A stretch of 64,000 nucleotides of DNA from WLMZ01 sp038227995 (lineage in GTDB: Bacteria; Actinomycetota; Acidimicrobiia; Acidimicrobiales; Ilumatobacteraceae), in NCBI GenBank assembly GCA_038227995.1, contig JBBRPP010000031.1:4540-68539 (forward strand), written 5' to 3'. Each line of letters starts with the position of its first letter. Positions within the stretch are counted from its first letter, which is position 1. Below, one piece after another: positions 53,130 through 62,062 of the stretch. The notes under the pieces are model-generated. The model ran no database searches. It was not told the origin of the DNA and saw nothing but the letters and a program-made list of their open reading frames with translations. The translations under genes and the position numbers were made by a program.

Positions 53130-53672
53130 ATGAGGCGGCGGACTGCGGACCTGTGGTACGACGCCACATGCGTCGCCCGTGCACGGTGGTTTCTGCGCCA
53201 CGCCGACGAGCTCGACGGTCGGGTCCGCGTGCAGGGCACCCCGCGGGTCGTCAACAACGGTCGGATGATCATCGGCCACAAGGCCCGGTTCGACTCGCGT
53301 CTGGCGACGCTCGAACTCGTTGCCGACAGCGGGGGTGTGCTGGAGATCGAGGAGCGCGCGTTCATCAACTTCGGGTGCAACATCGCTGCGTCCGAATTGA
53401 TTCGCATCGGGGCCTACTCGCAACTCGGTCCGTACTGCATGCTGATGGACAACGCGTATCACCACGTCGAACCCGAGTTGCGCCACGAACGGCCCCCGTC
53501 GAAGCCGATCATCCTCGAACGGAACGTGTGGCTCGGCGCGCGCACGATCGTGTTGCCCGGTGTCACCATCGGTCACGATTCGTGCATCGGCGCAGGCAGC
53601 GTCGTCACCAAGGACATCCCGCCTCGAACCCTGGCCGCAGGAGTCCCGGCAAAGGTGATCCGCTCGATCTGA
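53130..53672 (+). CDS. Hexapeptide-repeat acyltransferase (LbH)
   Basis: A 180-residue left-handed beta-helix acyltransferase. The sequence has a hexapeptide core from about 45 to 170: INFGCNIAASELIRIGAYSQLG, then a loop with MDNAYHHVEPE that carries the catalytic-type His, and VWLGARTIVLPGVTIGHDSCIGAGSVVTKDIPP. It probably acetylates a sugar of the polysaccharide. GAGG lies five bases before the ATG, and TAGCCT at 53115-53120 could serve as -10. It points away from the flippase/polymerase operon. Confidence 0.83.
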   Translation: MRRRTADLWYDATCVARARWFLRHADELDGRVRVQGTPRVVNNGRMIIGHKARFDSRLATLELVADSGGVLEIEERAFINFGCNIAASELIRIGAYSQLGPYCMLMDNAYHHVEPELRHERPPSKPIILERNVWLGARTIVLPGVTIGHDSCIGAGSVVTKDIPPRTLAAGVPAKVIRSI

Positions 53673-53690
53673 ACAACGTCGGACGTCGTA

Positions 53691-53723
53691 TCGGGCTCAC
53701 CGCGACTTCGGCCGTGAGCCCGA
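53691..53723. terminator. Bidirectional hairpin between convergent genes
   Basis: TCGGGCTCAC (53691-53700) and GTGAGCCCGA (53714-53723) are perfect 10-bp arms around a 13-base loop, in the 61-base gap between the acyltransferase stop and the stop of the RILDTR-repeat protein. There is no U-tract on either strand. Confidence 0.55.
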
Positions 53724-53733
53724 CACTGTCCAC

Positions 53734-56175
53734 TCAGGGAACCGTTGTCGCCGCGATCAGGATCACGTTGACATTGGACACCACAGTTCCCGTCGCGGTC
53801 GGGTACTTGAACTCGATGGTGTTCGAGCCGCTGTGGATCTCACTGAGCGAGACGGGAACCGCAATCGTTCTCCACACGAAGGTCTCGCTGTCGAACGGCC
53901 ACGGAGTGTCGTGCCAGGCTCCGCCGTTGACTCGCACGCTCGGCACCGAAGCGTCCCAGGGATACCAGTTGAACGCGACGAACTGTTTGGTGGGTGTCTG
54001 CGTCCAATAGACGCCCGGCGCAGTGACACCCGTGACATCCGTTGTCACGCGGTATCCCAGGTTGACCCCACCTTCGCTCGAGGGCGTCAACGCGTCCTGG
54101 ACGTCGAACGTCAGGTCGCGATACGGCGTGGGTCCGTCGAAACCGACGTTGTCCCAGGCGAACGTGTGGTCGCATTGGGGGACGCCGAAACCAGGCTTGC
54201 AGGCGTTGTAGTGGATGTCTTCCATCCAGATCACGCCACGGGTCAAGGGCATCGCGACGTCGGCGAAGGCAATCAGGCGAACTGCAGTGGAGCCGGGATC
54301 GGACGCCCACACTTCGGCCCGGTTCGCATTGATCCGGACCTCGAAGTGGTTGAGGCCACCAGTGGGAGAGCCCTTGTTGATGCAACCAACCGACGTGAAC
54401 GGGATGTCCTGCTCGACGAAATTCCGGGTGATCATCATGTTGCCGACACCGGTCTGATTGTCGGCGCAGCCATCGACGGCGAATCCGAAACTGTTGGCGG
54501 CGTAGGGCGCCTGAGAGGCGAGGTGTCCGTGCGGAGCCGGCACCGGCTGATCCGTCCACCAGAATTCCGGCCATGCATTGTGGGGGCCGCCTGAATCAGC
54601 GGAGACGTCGAATGTCACCGTTCCGGTGCGACCGGCGATGTCGAACGGCTGTTTGGGGTACATCGCGAGCGTCGTCTGGCCGCCCTGGTCCGAGACTGCC
54701 TCGTACACCCGACCATTGCAGATCTTGACGTCATTCGGAGCCGTCACCGGCTGATCCGCTCCGCACCCAACCATCGTCGCCGTCGGCCAGCGGTTGAATT
54801 CGTCCTGTGTCCAGTTCGTCAGCGAATTCGTCCGCGAGACACCCCAGACGGTTGCGTCGAGGTCCCCGCTGCGAGTCAGCGGATTGGCATTCGCTGCGCC
54901 GAACGAATCACAGAACGCGAACGTCACGGGCTGGCTCGATGTGCAGGTCGTGGCTCCCGGAAGGAGCAGTGTCCCGACTCCGGTGGGGGGCAGTCGCGTC
55001 GGACCCCCGGTGCTCCAACCGACCGCGTCGACGACGAGGTGCGTCGCCGTGCCATTGGATGATCGATACTGCAGGCACGCGGTGCCATCGGTGATCGACA
55101 GCTTGACCAGTGCGAGGTTGGACCGCAATGCGCCTTGCCATGTGTTGATGGTCGAGGCGAGCGGGAATGTCTGGTCGCATCCCCAGACCGTGACGAAGCC
55201 GTCGCCACCGGCGCCGGCCACCGTCACGGTGAGCAAGGCGGCGTCAGCAGTGTTCGGGACGCCGGCACGACCGGCGACACGCAGCTGGACCGTGCTGGTC
55301 GACTGCACGATGCCCGTCGGCCATTGGGCAGGATCGCGAGTGTCGAGGAGGCGGGTCGGGGACTGGACTGCGAGCTTTCCTGCTCCCGCGGACCATCCGT
55401 AGCTGTCCACCACGAGCTGCACACTGACGTTGGAACGCAGGCAGACCTTGCCGGAACTCAACCCGACGAGGGTCAGGTTGGCGACAGTCTCGCCGGCCGA
55501 GAAGTTGACTGTCGAGCCGTTGGTCGTCGTGCCGCACGGGTAGGCGACGAGGTATCCGGCCGCGGCGGGCGTGTCGACAGTGAGGTTGAGCGCAGCCATG
55601 GTTGCGTTGGCACCGATGCCGGGCTGACCGGCGATTGCCAACGACCGCTCTTGCCCGGCCGCGAGCGGGTTCTTGCTGACGCGAGTGTCGAGGATTCGAT
55701 TCGGAGTGGAGCCGACGAAGTCATCGGTGCCCGTGTACCAACCGCTGACGTCGGCGATCACTTGAACCGCGACGTTCGACGTGAGACAGATCCCGGCACT
55801 GGTCAGCTTGAGCATCACGGCGTTCGCCGCGGTATGCCCCGGAGTGAAGTTCAACACCGAGGTCGCCGGCATCGGATCAGCGCAGGGCCAGGCCTTGACG
55901 AATCCATTCGCCGTCGCATCGGTCGCCGTCAGGTTGAGCACGACGCTGGAGGCGCCTGCAGCGATGGCGGCTGGCACACCGATCGTGATCGTCGAACCAA
56001 GGGTCAGCGGTTGCTGAGGCGCACCCAGTCCGATCCGAGTGTCAAGAATCCGTGTCGGTTGTGTTGCTGAAACCGCATTCGGACGGAGTGTCGATGCGCC
56101 GGCAGTTGACGCTGTCAGGACACCTGGCACCGTCAACAAACCTATGACAGCCAAGGCAATTCGGGATCGGAGCAT
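53734..56175 (-). CDS. Secreted RILDTR-repeat protein with Cys-rich C-terminal domain (paralogue 1)
   Basis: An 813-residue exported protein. A Sec signal peptide covers residues 1-28. Three tandem repeats of about 116 residues follow, each opening with RILDTR or RLLDTR (about residues 42, 160 and 275) and closing with D-x2-GW (VSGWYTG, SYGWSAG, VGWSTGG). Residues about 415-813 are the domain shared with the next two genes: NWTQ, VGCGADQ, ICNGR, HNAWPEFWWTDQPVPAPHGH, KGSPTGGLNHFEVR, YNACKPGFG, PQCDHTFAWDNVGFDG. The WPEFWW block and strand-rich content recall a concanavalin-like beta-sandwich, but I do not recognise a family. ATG at 56175 has AGAGG five bases upstream, better than the ATG 18 bases earlier. 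Confidence 0.8.
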   Translation of the reverse strand: MLRSRIALAVIGLLTVPGVLTASTAGASTLRPNAVSATQPTRILDTRIGLGAPQQPLTLGSTITIGVPAAIAAGASSVVLNLTATDATANGFVKAWPCADPMPATSVLNFTPGHTAANAVMLKLTSAGICLTSNVAVQVIADVSGWYTGTDDFVGSTPNRILDTRVSKNPLAAGQERSLAIAGQPGIGANATMAALNLTVDTPAAAGYLVAYPCGTTTNGSTVNFSAGETVANLTLVGLSSGKVCLRSNVSVQLVVDSYGWSAGAGKLAVQSPTRLLDTRDPAQWPTGIVQSTSTVQLRVAGRAGVPNTADAALLTVTVAGAGGDGFVTVWGCDQTFPLASTINTWQGALRSNLALVKLSITDGTACLQYRSSNGTATHLVVDAVGWSTGGPTRLPPTGVGTLLLPGATTCTSSQPVTFAFCDSFGAANANPLTRSGDLDATVWGVSRTNSLTNWTQDEFNRWPTATMVGCGADQPVTAPNDVKICNGRVYEAVSDQGGQTTLAMYPKQPFDIAGRTGTVTFDVSADSGGPHNAWPEFWWTDQPVPAPHGHLASQAPYAANSFGFAVDGCADNQTGVGNMMITRNFVEQDIPFTSVGCINKGSPTGGLNHFEVRINANRAEVWASDPGSTAVRLIAFADVAMPLTRGVIWMEDIHYNACKPGFGVPQCDHTFAWDNVGFDGPTPYRDLTFDVQDALTPSSEGGVNLGYRVTTDVTGVTAPGVYWTQTPTKQFVAFNWYPWDASVPSVRVNGGAWHDTPWPFDSETFVWRTIAVPVSLSEIHSGSNTIEFKYPTATGTVVSNVNVILIAATTVP

Positions 56176-56338
56176 GTGACCTCTTCGCTTCATCGCAGGC
56201 GCCCGCCCGGCGCTCGAATATGACGGTCACGTTACAACAAATGGCACGCTCGGTGGCGCGACACTGTCCGGACAGGCGTCACGTCCGATGGCCGATCAGC
56301 GGCTCACCGGACGCAACCCGACCGTCCCGATCGTGCGA

Positions 56339-57997
56339 TCAGGGGACCGGACCAGCGGCGATGAGGATGAGGTTGACGTTTGCCACGGTCGTGCCGTTCG
56401 CCCCGGAGAACTTGAATTCGATCATGTTGTTCCCGGGCTTGACCTCACTCATGGGCACCGGAACCGCGATCGTGCGCCACACGAACGTCTCGGAGTCGAA
56501 CGGCCATGGCGTGTCGTGCCACTGGCCCCCGTTGACCCGGACGCTCGGCACAGCGGCCTCCCACGAGAACCAGTTGAATGCAACGAACTGCTTGGTCGGA
56601 GCTTGATTCCAATAGACCCCAGGAGCCGTGACAGCGGTCGGGTTGGTCGTGACTCGGTAGGAGAGATTCAAGCCGCCGGCAGCCGGATCGGCAGCGTCGG
56701 GCACATCGAAGGTGAGGTCTCGATACGGCGTCGGGCCGTCGAAGCCGACGTTGTCCCAGGCAAAGGTGTGATCGCACTGCGGTGTCCCGAAGCCCGGCTT
56801 GCACGCGTTGTAGTGCACGTCCTCCATCCAGATCACGCCGCGCGTCAGCGGCAGCGTGTAGTCGCTGAAGGCGATCTCCTTCACGACGGTGGATCCAGGC
56901 TCTGACGCCCAGACCTCGACGTGGGTCTGGCTGATCCGAACCTCGAAGTGGTTCAGCCCGCCGGTCGGAGAGCCCTTGGTGACACATCCCAACGAGGTGA
57001 AGGGAATGGTTGTGTAGGCGAAGTTCTGAGTGATCATCATCTTGTCGACGCCGGTCTGGTTGCCATCACATCCGGCGATCGAGAAGCCGAAGCTGTTGGC
57101 CGCATACGGGTCCTGGGCGGAGAGGTGGCCGTGTGGCGCCGGGACCGGCTGATCCGTCCACCAGAACTCAGGCCAGGCGTTGTGGACGCCAGCCGAGTCT
57201 GCCGAGACGTCGAACACGACGGTCCCGGTCCTCGCCGCGATGTCGAATGGCTGTTTCGGGTACATGGCCAAGGTGGATTGGCCGGCGCCGTCCGACACCG
57301 CTTCGAACAAGCGGCCATTGCAGATCTGCACGTCGTTCGGAGCGTTGACCGTCTGATCCGCTCCGCACCCGACGAGCGTCGCGGACTTCCAATAGTTCTC
57401 CTCACCCTGCGTCCAGTTGGTCAAGGTGTTGGTTCGGGAGACGCTCCAGACGTTGGAGTCCAGGGCACCTGTCCGTGTCGCCGCGTTGGGCGTGGCGACG
57501 GTGAAGGGGTCGCAGAATGCGAGAGTCACGGCGTGCGAGAAGACGCATTCACCGCTCTTGCGCACCGAAGCGGCCGGTCCTGTACCACCGACCCCGGGGC
57601 CCGCCGGAGCGGTCGTTGTCGGTGTCGTGGGTGTCGTGGTTGTCGGTGTCGTGGTCGCCGGCGTTGTCGTGGTGGAAGCGGGTGGAGTGGTTGCAGGTGC
57701 CGGAGCGGTCGTTGTCGTTGTCGTTGTCGTTGGGGCTGTCGTCGACGCGACTGGTGTGATGATCGCCGGTGTTGGGGCGGCAGTGGTGGGCGTGGTCGCC
57801 GCGACCGTCACGGGGGTGGTCGGGTGTGGATCGACCGGTGTGGTCGGTTCGACGGGGCTCGTCGGAGCGTGGACCGTGATCGGCGTTGGTGAGACTGGGT
57901 GTGATCCACCGCCGATCGGCGCACAGCGCGCCGTGACGACGAGCAGGAGTGGCAGTGCGTAGTACCGAGGGCGGCGAAGTACTGATCGAACGGACAT
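56339..57997 (-). CDS. Secreted Thr/Pro-stalk protein with shared Cys-rich C-terminal domain (paralogue 2)
   Basis: A 552-residue protein. A hydrophobic leader ends in TARC at residue 25, followed by a Thr/Pro/Ala stalk to about 135. The Cys-rich domain (about 148-552) is closely similar to those of the flanking paralogues, including HNAWPEFWWTDQPVPAPHGH, MEDVHYNACKPGFG and HDTPWPFDSETFVWRTI. The leader and stalk match those of the transglycosylase-like protein at 29944-31080 rather than the neighbours, so the same export/anchor module has been joined to two different heads. The Arg before Cys is unusual for a lipobox. Confidence 0.8.
   Translation of the reverse strand: MSVRSVLRRPRYYALPLLLVVTARCAPIGGGSHPVSPTPITVHAPTSPVEPTTPVDPHPTTPVTVAATTPTTAAPTPAIITPVASTTAPTTTTTTTTAPAPATTPPASTTTTPATTTPTTTTPTTPTTTAPAGPGVGGTGPAASVRKSGECVFSHAVTLAFCDPFTVATPNAATRTGALDSNVWSVSRTNTLTNWTQGEENYWKSATLVGCGADQTVNAPNDVQICNGRLFEAVSDGAGQSTLAMYPKQPFDIAARTGTVVFDVSADSAGVHNAWPEFWWTDQPVPAPHGHLSAQDPYAANSFGFSIAGCDGNQTGVDKMMITQNFAYTTIPFTSLGCVTKGSPTGGLNHFEVRISQTHVEVWASEPGSTVVKEIAFSDYTLPLTRGVIWMEDVHYNACKPGFGTPQCDHTFAWDNVGFDGPTPYRDLTFDVPDAADPAAGGLNLSYRVTTNPTAVTAPGVYWNQAPTKQFVAFNWFSWEAAVPSVRVNGGQWHDTPWPFDSETFVWRTIAVPVPMSEVKPGNNMIEFKFSGANGTTVANVNLILIAAGPVP
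57600..57760. repeat. Low-complexity Thr/Pro-codon repeat (stalk-encoding)
   Basis: Iterated GTTGTCGTTGTC and GGTGTCGTGG units encode the Thr/Pro-rich stalk of paralogue 2 on the minus strand. It is similar to the tract at 30600-30790 and is a likely site of repeat-number variation. Confidence 0.55.
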
Positions 57998-58350
57998 ATG
58001 TTGTCATCGGTCTGTAACGGAATGTCCTTGAGTTGCCGAACCGTTGGTCAACGATCGAGATGACGGCGTGCGGCGTGTGGAGCCGCGCTGCGCATTCTGT
58101 GTCGACGCCCGGCGAAGTGGTCGCCGATGCCGGCCGTGAACGGCGAATCACTCCCTGGTCATCACCTATATTCGGGAGCGCGTTCGGCGGCCGAACGGAC
58201 GAGGCATGACATGGCTTCCGGGAATCGACGGGGACTGCAAAGTTTGCCGTGGATCGGTCCCAAGATTCGCGATCGGGCAACACGTACCGCACCGTAGTTG
58301 ACGATTTCATGACGATTCGGAGCTGAGCGCCGGTGTCCGTGTCGCTGGAT
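57998..58350. other. 353-base intergenic region upstream of paralogue 2
   Basis: No convincing gene. It holds a CGTTCGG/CCGAACG inverted repeat (58181-58187 and 58191-58197) and, on the minus strand, a TATAGG-like box near 58170. It must contain the 3' end signals of paralogue 3 and any promoter of paralogue 2; no clear terminator hairpin with a U-tract is visible. Confidence 0.4.
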
Positions 58351-59844
58351 TCAGGGGACAGTTGTCGCGGCAATCAGAATGACGTCGACATTGGACACGA
58401 CGGTGCCGTCGTCATTGGCGTATTTGAACTCGATCGTGTTCTTGCCCGACTTCACTTCCGAAAAAGAAATGGGGACGGCGATCGTCCTCCAGACGTAGGT
58501 TTCGTCGTCGAAGGGCCATGGGGTGTCGTGCCACGGCCCACCATTGACTCGCACGCTGGGTACGACCGGCTGCCACGGGAACCAGTTGAAGGCGACGAAC
58601 TGCTTGGTCGGCACCTGGTCCCAATGCACATCGGGGGCGCTCAGGGAAATGGCTGTGCGATCGACGAAGTATCCGAGGTTGACTCCTCCGAGCTCGGATA
58701 CGGGGTCGAGAGCGTCCTGCACGTCGAAGGTCAGGTCGCGGTACGGCGTTGGTCCGTCGAAGCCGACGTTGTCCCAGGCGAAGGTGTGATCGCACTGTGG
58801 AGTGCCGAACCCCTCCTTGCATGCGTTGTAGTGGATGTCCTCGAGCCAGATCACTCCGCGTGTCAGTGGCATCGTGAGGTCCGCATACGCGATCATGCGC
58901 AAGGCCGTCGAGCCAGCGTCCGTTGCCCACACTTCGGCCCGACCCGCGCTGAGCCGAACCTCGAAGTGGTTGAGCCCGCCGGTCGGCGACCCCTTGGTGA
59001 TGCACCCGACGGCGGTGAAGGGGATCTCTTCGTAGACGTGGTTGCGTGTCGTCATCATCTTGTTGATGCCCGTCTGGTCACCGTCGCATCCCGTGATGTC
59101 GAACCCGAAGCTGTTCGCGGCGAAGGGCGACTGGGCAGACTGGTGGCCGTGCGGCGCCGGCACCGGTTGGTCCGTCCACCAGAACTCGGGCCACGCATTG
59201 TGGACGCCGGCCGAGTCGGCCGAGACGTCGAACACGACGGTTCCCGTCCGTCCGGCGATGTCGAAGGGCTGCTTCGGATAAAGCGCAAGGGTCGACTGAC
59301 CACCACTGTCGGCAACCGCCTCGAACAACCTGCCGTCACAGATCTGGACGTCGTGCGGCGGAGTCACCTGTTGGTCCTTCCCGCATCCGCTGAGCGTGGC
59401 AGTCTTCCACTGGTTGATTTCACCCTGAGTCCAGTTGGTGACCGTGTTCGTCCGCGAGACTCCCCAAACGGTCGCGTCCAGGTCTCCGGATCGTGTCTTC
59501 GGATTCGGGTCGGGGGCGCCGAACGACTCACAAAATGCCATCGTGACGGCGGTGGAGAACTGACATCCGGCATCCTTTCGCCGGTTTGCGTCAGGTGCCG
59601 CCGAGCCGGACGTCGACAGTGCCGTGGAATGCGACGTCGTCGAGCTTTCCGAGGTGACGCCAGGGGTCGGAGCGGCTGTGGATTCGACAGTGGAACCGGC
59701 GTTACGAGGGAGATCGCTTCGGTCGCTGCTGCATCCGGTCGTGGCCAGCACGACGGCGGCCAGCCCGCTCAGCAACGGCTTCCGACGGCCGGGTCTCCGT
59801 CGTGAATGACCGTGTGAGTGTTCGACCGCCTCGATTGCCCGCAT
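58351..59844 (-). CDS. Secreted lipoprotein with shared Cys-rich C-terminal domain (paralogue 3)
   Basis: A 497-residue protein with a basic N-terminus (HSRRRPGRRK), a hydrophobic core and a canonical lipobox LATTGC near residue 37. A short Ser/Thr linker of about 45 residues follows, then the same C-terminal domain (about 95-497) as paralogues 1 and 2, with all the conserved Cys-containing motifs (SGCGKDQ, ICDGR, GCDGDQTG, YNACKEGFG, PQCDHTF). It is a true lipoprotein, unlike paralogue 1 (free Sec-secreted) and paralogue 2 (non-canonical). The three genes are tandem, all leftward, and probably arose by duplication with exchange of the N-terminal module. The chosen ATG at 59844 lacks a clear ribosome site. 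Confidence 0.8.
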   Translation of the reverse strand: MRAIEAVEHSHGHSRRRPGRRKPLLSGLAAVVLATTGCSSDRSDLPRNAGSTVESTAAPTPGVTSESSTTSHSTALSTSGSAAPDANRRKDAGCQFSTAVTMAFCESFGAPDPNPKTRSGDLDATVWGVSRTNTVTNWTQGEINQWKTATLSGCGKDQQVTPPHDVQICDGRLFEAVADSGGQSTLALYPKQPFDIAGRTGTVVFDVSADSAGVHNAWPEFWWTDQPVPAPHGHQSAQSPFAANSFGFDITGCDGDQTGINKMMTTRNHVYEEIPFTAVGCITKGSPTGGLNHFEVRLSAGRAEVWATDAGSTALRMIAYADLTMPLTRGVIWLEDIHYNACKEGFGTPQCDHTFAWDNVGFDGPTPYRDLTFDVQDALDPVSELGGVNLGYFVDRTAISLSAPDVHWDQVPTKQFVAFNWFPWQPVVPSVRVNGGPWHDTPWPFDDETYVWRTIAVPISFSEVKSGKNTIEFKYANDDGTVVSNVDVILIAATTVP

Positions 59845-59960
59845 CCGTTCAGTTTCGCAGCTCGAATCGTCAGATTGGCGGCGCGCGTTCGGATCATGTT
59901 GTCCGTCAGGCTCGGAAGTCAGTCGCACTCGAATGAACTGCTGCCCCTGCGATGTGAGCG

Positions 59961-61112
59961 TTACCGGCCGCCAGCGCTCAGGGACTGCAGGCGCTCGATC
60001 GTGCGGCGTGAGGTGATCCGGAGGTCGAAGAGCTCCTCGGCGCGTTGACGCGACGCCCGTCCCATCGCAAGCCTGCGCTCCGGCGACGCGACCAGTGAAT
60101 CGAGCGCGGCATTCAGCGCGCGTTGATCGCCCGCAGCCACGATGTGGCCGTTTTCACCCTCGGCGATGATGTCGGCGGTTCCCCCGGAGTCCGAGGCGAC
60201 CACCGGGAGGCCCGCCGCCATGGCCTCCACTGTGGCGATGCCGAAACACTCGGCCAAACTGGGGAGGACGAACAGATCCGCGTCGTGGTAGAGGCGCAGC
60301 AGTTCGGCGCTGTTCGGCGTCAGGTTGGCGTGAACGAACAGGCCTGGGTGCGGATCGACGGGCTCTCGGGTGACGAGATCGAGACGCACCTGCCCGGGTG
60401 GGAGTTGTTTGAACCACTCGACGAGCAGGTTCCCGCCCTTTCGCACGAAATCACCGCCGACGAACAGAACCCGTACCGAACCGTCGGAAGGACGGGGTTC
60501 GCCCGATCGCTCCCACAGCTCGAGATCCACGCCAGGCGGGTTGATCACCACGCGATCGGACGGCACGCCGTAGTCGTCGATGAACGATTGTCGAGCCCAC
60601 GACGACCAGGTCTGCACGGTGTGTACAGCGTGAAAGAGGCGGCGGTTCATCTTGTCCTTCAACAACGCCACGGGAGCCGGGTCCTTGGGACTCATGTAGG
60701 ACTCCATGCGGTCGATCTGGACCGGTGTCGAATCAAAATCCAGCAGGGTGGGAGTGCGGCCCAGGCGACGTGCGAAGAACACGGCGACGGAGCTGTTGCA
60801 ATAGATGACGTCGAAATCGGCACTCGTGAGCCCGTGACGCAACTCGATCGAGCCCCGTGACACGCCGGTGACGTAGGTGGGCACCTTCCGGAGCTTCTTC
60901 GCGGCCCGTTCGATCTTTCCGTTCGGATCGAAGAAGTTGACCTCCCACCACACCGGATCGATGGACGTATCTGCATCGACGTAGCGACGAAGATTCCGGT
61001 AGTTGGTCACATGCCCAGCGATCTGGTCCATCATGAACCCAACACGCAGCCGCTTGTCCACGTATGACACCATCTCTTTCGCGCCGACTTTCGTCACGGT
61101 ATCGCGTCGCAT
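59961..61112 (-). CDS. Family 4 glycosyltransferase (stand-alone paralogue of the fused GT4 domain)
   Basis: A 383-residue GT-B transferase. The acceptor half begins RVGFMMDQIAGHVTNYRNLRRYV (about 23-45). The donor half has VRVLFVGGDFVRKGGNLLVEW near 215, LFVLPSLAECFGIATVEAMAAGLPVVASDSGG near 275-306 with the EX7E-type Glu residues. It is strikingly similar to residues 360-736 of the GT2-GT4 fusion at 32567-34777 (shared HVTxxNNL/NYRNL, DYGV-x2-V, FVGGD-x2-RKGG). An ATG at 61073 is an alternative start. Confidence 0.85.
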   Translation of the reverse strand: MRRDTVTKVGAKEMVSYVDKRLRVGFMMDQIAGHVTNYRNLRRYVDADTSIDPVWWEVNFFDPNGKIERAAKKLRKVPTYVTGVSRGSIELRHGLTSADFDVIYCNSSVAVFFARRLGRTPTLLDFDSTPVQIDRMESYMSPKDPAPVALLKDKMNRRLFHAVHTVQTWSSWARQSFIDDYGVPSDRVVINPPGVDLELWERSGEPRPSDGSVRVLFVGGDFVRKGGNLLVEWFKQLPPGQVRLDLVTREPVDPHPGLFVHANLTPNSAELLRLYHDADLFVLPSLAECFGIATVEAMAAGLPVVASDSGGTADIIAEGENGHIVAAGDQRALNAALDSLVASPERRLAMGRASRQRAEELFDLRITSRRTIERLQSLSAGGR

Positions 61113-61468
61113 CTCGCGGTATCCCGTCGCCCTCGGGAAACGTGTTTCGATGCGTCGTGATAATCACAACAACTGTACGTGGCGAAGCCATTGGGTGATC
61201 CGACGACGAAGCGGACGACTGTGACCATTTCGTGAACACTTGGCGACCGAGGGGGACGCGTCCGCAGCGTGCATGCGCTTCGGATCGTCGCTCGGACCAC
61301 ATGTTTCGCATCGGACGGATACGTTTGCAGCGTGGCGTCACGGGTCCCCCATCAATGCACATCGGTCGTTCGGCCGGGCACCGTCGATCTCGGCCGATCG
61401 TCAGCGTTGCCGAAGCTGCAAGCCAACGCACCGAACGTCGCCGAGTTCGAGCCGAATCGGGCCCGACC
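61113..61468. other. 356-base divergent intergenic region
   Basis: This lies between the divergent GT4 and acyltransferase genes. A GTGAT-A-ATCAC dyad (61158-61168) could be a protein-binding site. The frame of the acyltransferase stays open upstream to 61232 but encodes Arg/Ser-rich sequence unlike any transferase, so I treat it as non-coding. No clear promoter pair was found. Confidence 0.35.
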
Positions 61469-62035
61469 ATGACGGATCGGCGCGCCTTGTTGCGCTCGCG
61501 CATCGCCGAGGAGTTCGGCAACCTCGATGTCCGATTCAGTATTGTGCAGGCCATCATCGGCTTGTTCCCTCCACTTGTGGGGAACCGCAGCCGGGTCCGG
61601 CTCCTCCGTTTCGCAGGCGTCAGGATCGGTCGAGGAACGACGATCGGAGGCCCGATCAACATCCATGGTGCGGGTCGACCTGCATCCCGGGTGACGATCG
61701 GAACGGACTGCTGGATCAACATGTCGAGCGTCTTCGATGCGTCCCGGCCGATCACCATCGGCAACCGAGTGGCGATGGGCCATCAGGTGATGCTCCTCAC
61801 CAGCACCCATGATGTCGGACCTCCGAGCGAGCGAGCAGGAGCGTTACGTGACGCTCCGATCGAAATTGGTGACGGGGTGTGGCTCGGGGCTCGATGCACG
61901 ATCTTGCCCGGCGTCGTCGTGGGCGCTGGTGCCATCGTGGCGACCGGGGCGGTCGTGACGAAGTCGGTCGAGCCCAACACGATCGTTGCCGGGGTACCCG
62001 CGCGCGTCGTTCGTACGCTCGATTCCGCACATTGA
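61469..62035 (+). CDS. Hexapeptide-repeat acyltransferase (LbH, maltose/galactoside O-acetyltransferase-like)
   Basis: A 188-residue left-handed beta-helix enzyme: LLRFAGVRIGRGTTIGGPINIHG near 45-67, WINMSSVFDASRPITIGNRVAMGHQVMLLTSTHDV near 82-116 (the HD at the end being the catalytic-type His), and GVWLGARCTILPGVVVGAGAIVATGAVVTKSV near 136. It resembles colanic-acid WcaF/WcaB and maltose acetyltransferases and is the third such enzyme of the polysaccharide region. ATG at 61469 gives the compact family start. Confidence 0.82.
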   Translation: MTDRRALLRSRIAEEFGNLDVRFSIVQAIIGLFPPLVGNRSRVRLLRFAGVRIGRGTTIGGPINIHGAGRPASRVTIGTDCWINMSSVFDASRPITIGNRVAMGHQVMLLTSTHDVGPPSERAGALRDAPIEIGDGVWLGARCTILPGVVVGAGAIVATGAVVTKSVEPNTIVAGVPARVVRTLDSAH

Positions 62036-62062
62036 CCTCGCGGAGCAGTTCAACGGTCGGCG

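Noticed and set aside
61232..61468. An 80-residue N-terminal extension of the acyltransferase at 61469.
   Set aside because: It is Arg/Ser-rich, unlike the family, and the compact MTDRRALLRSRI start matches the usual length.
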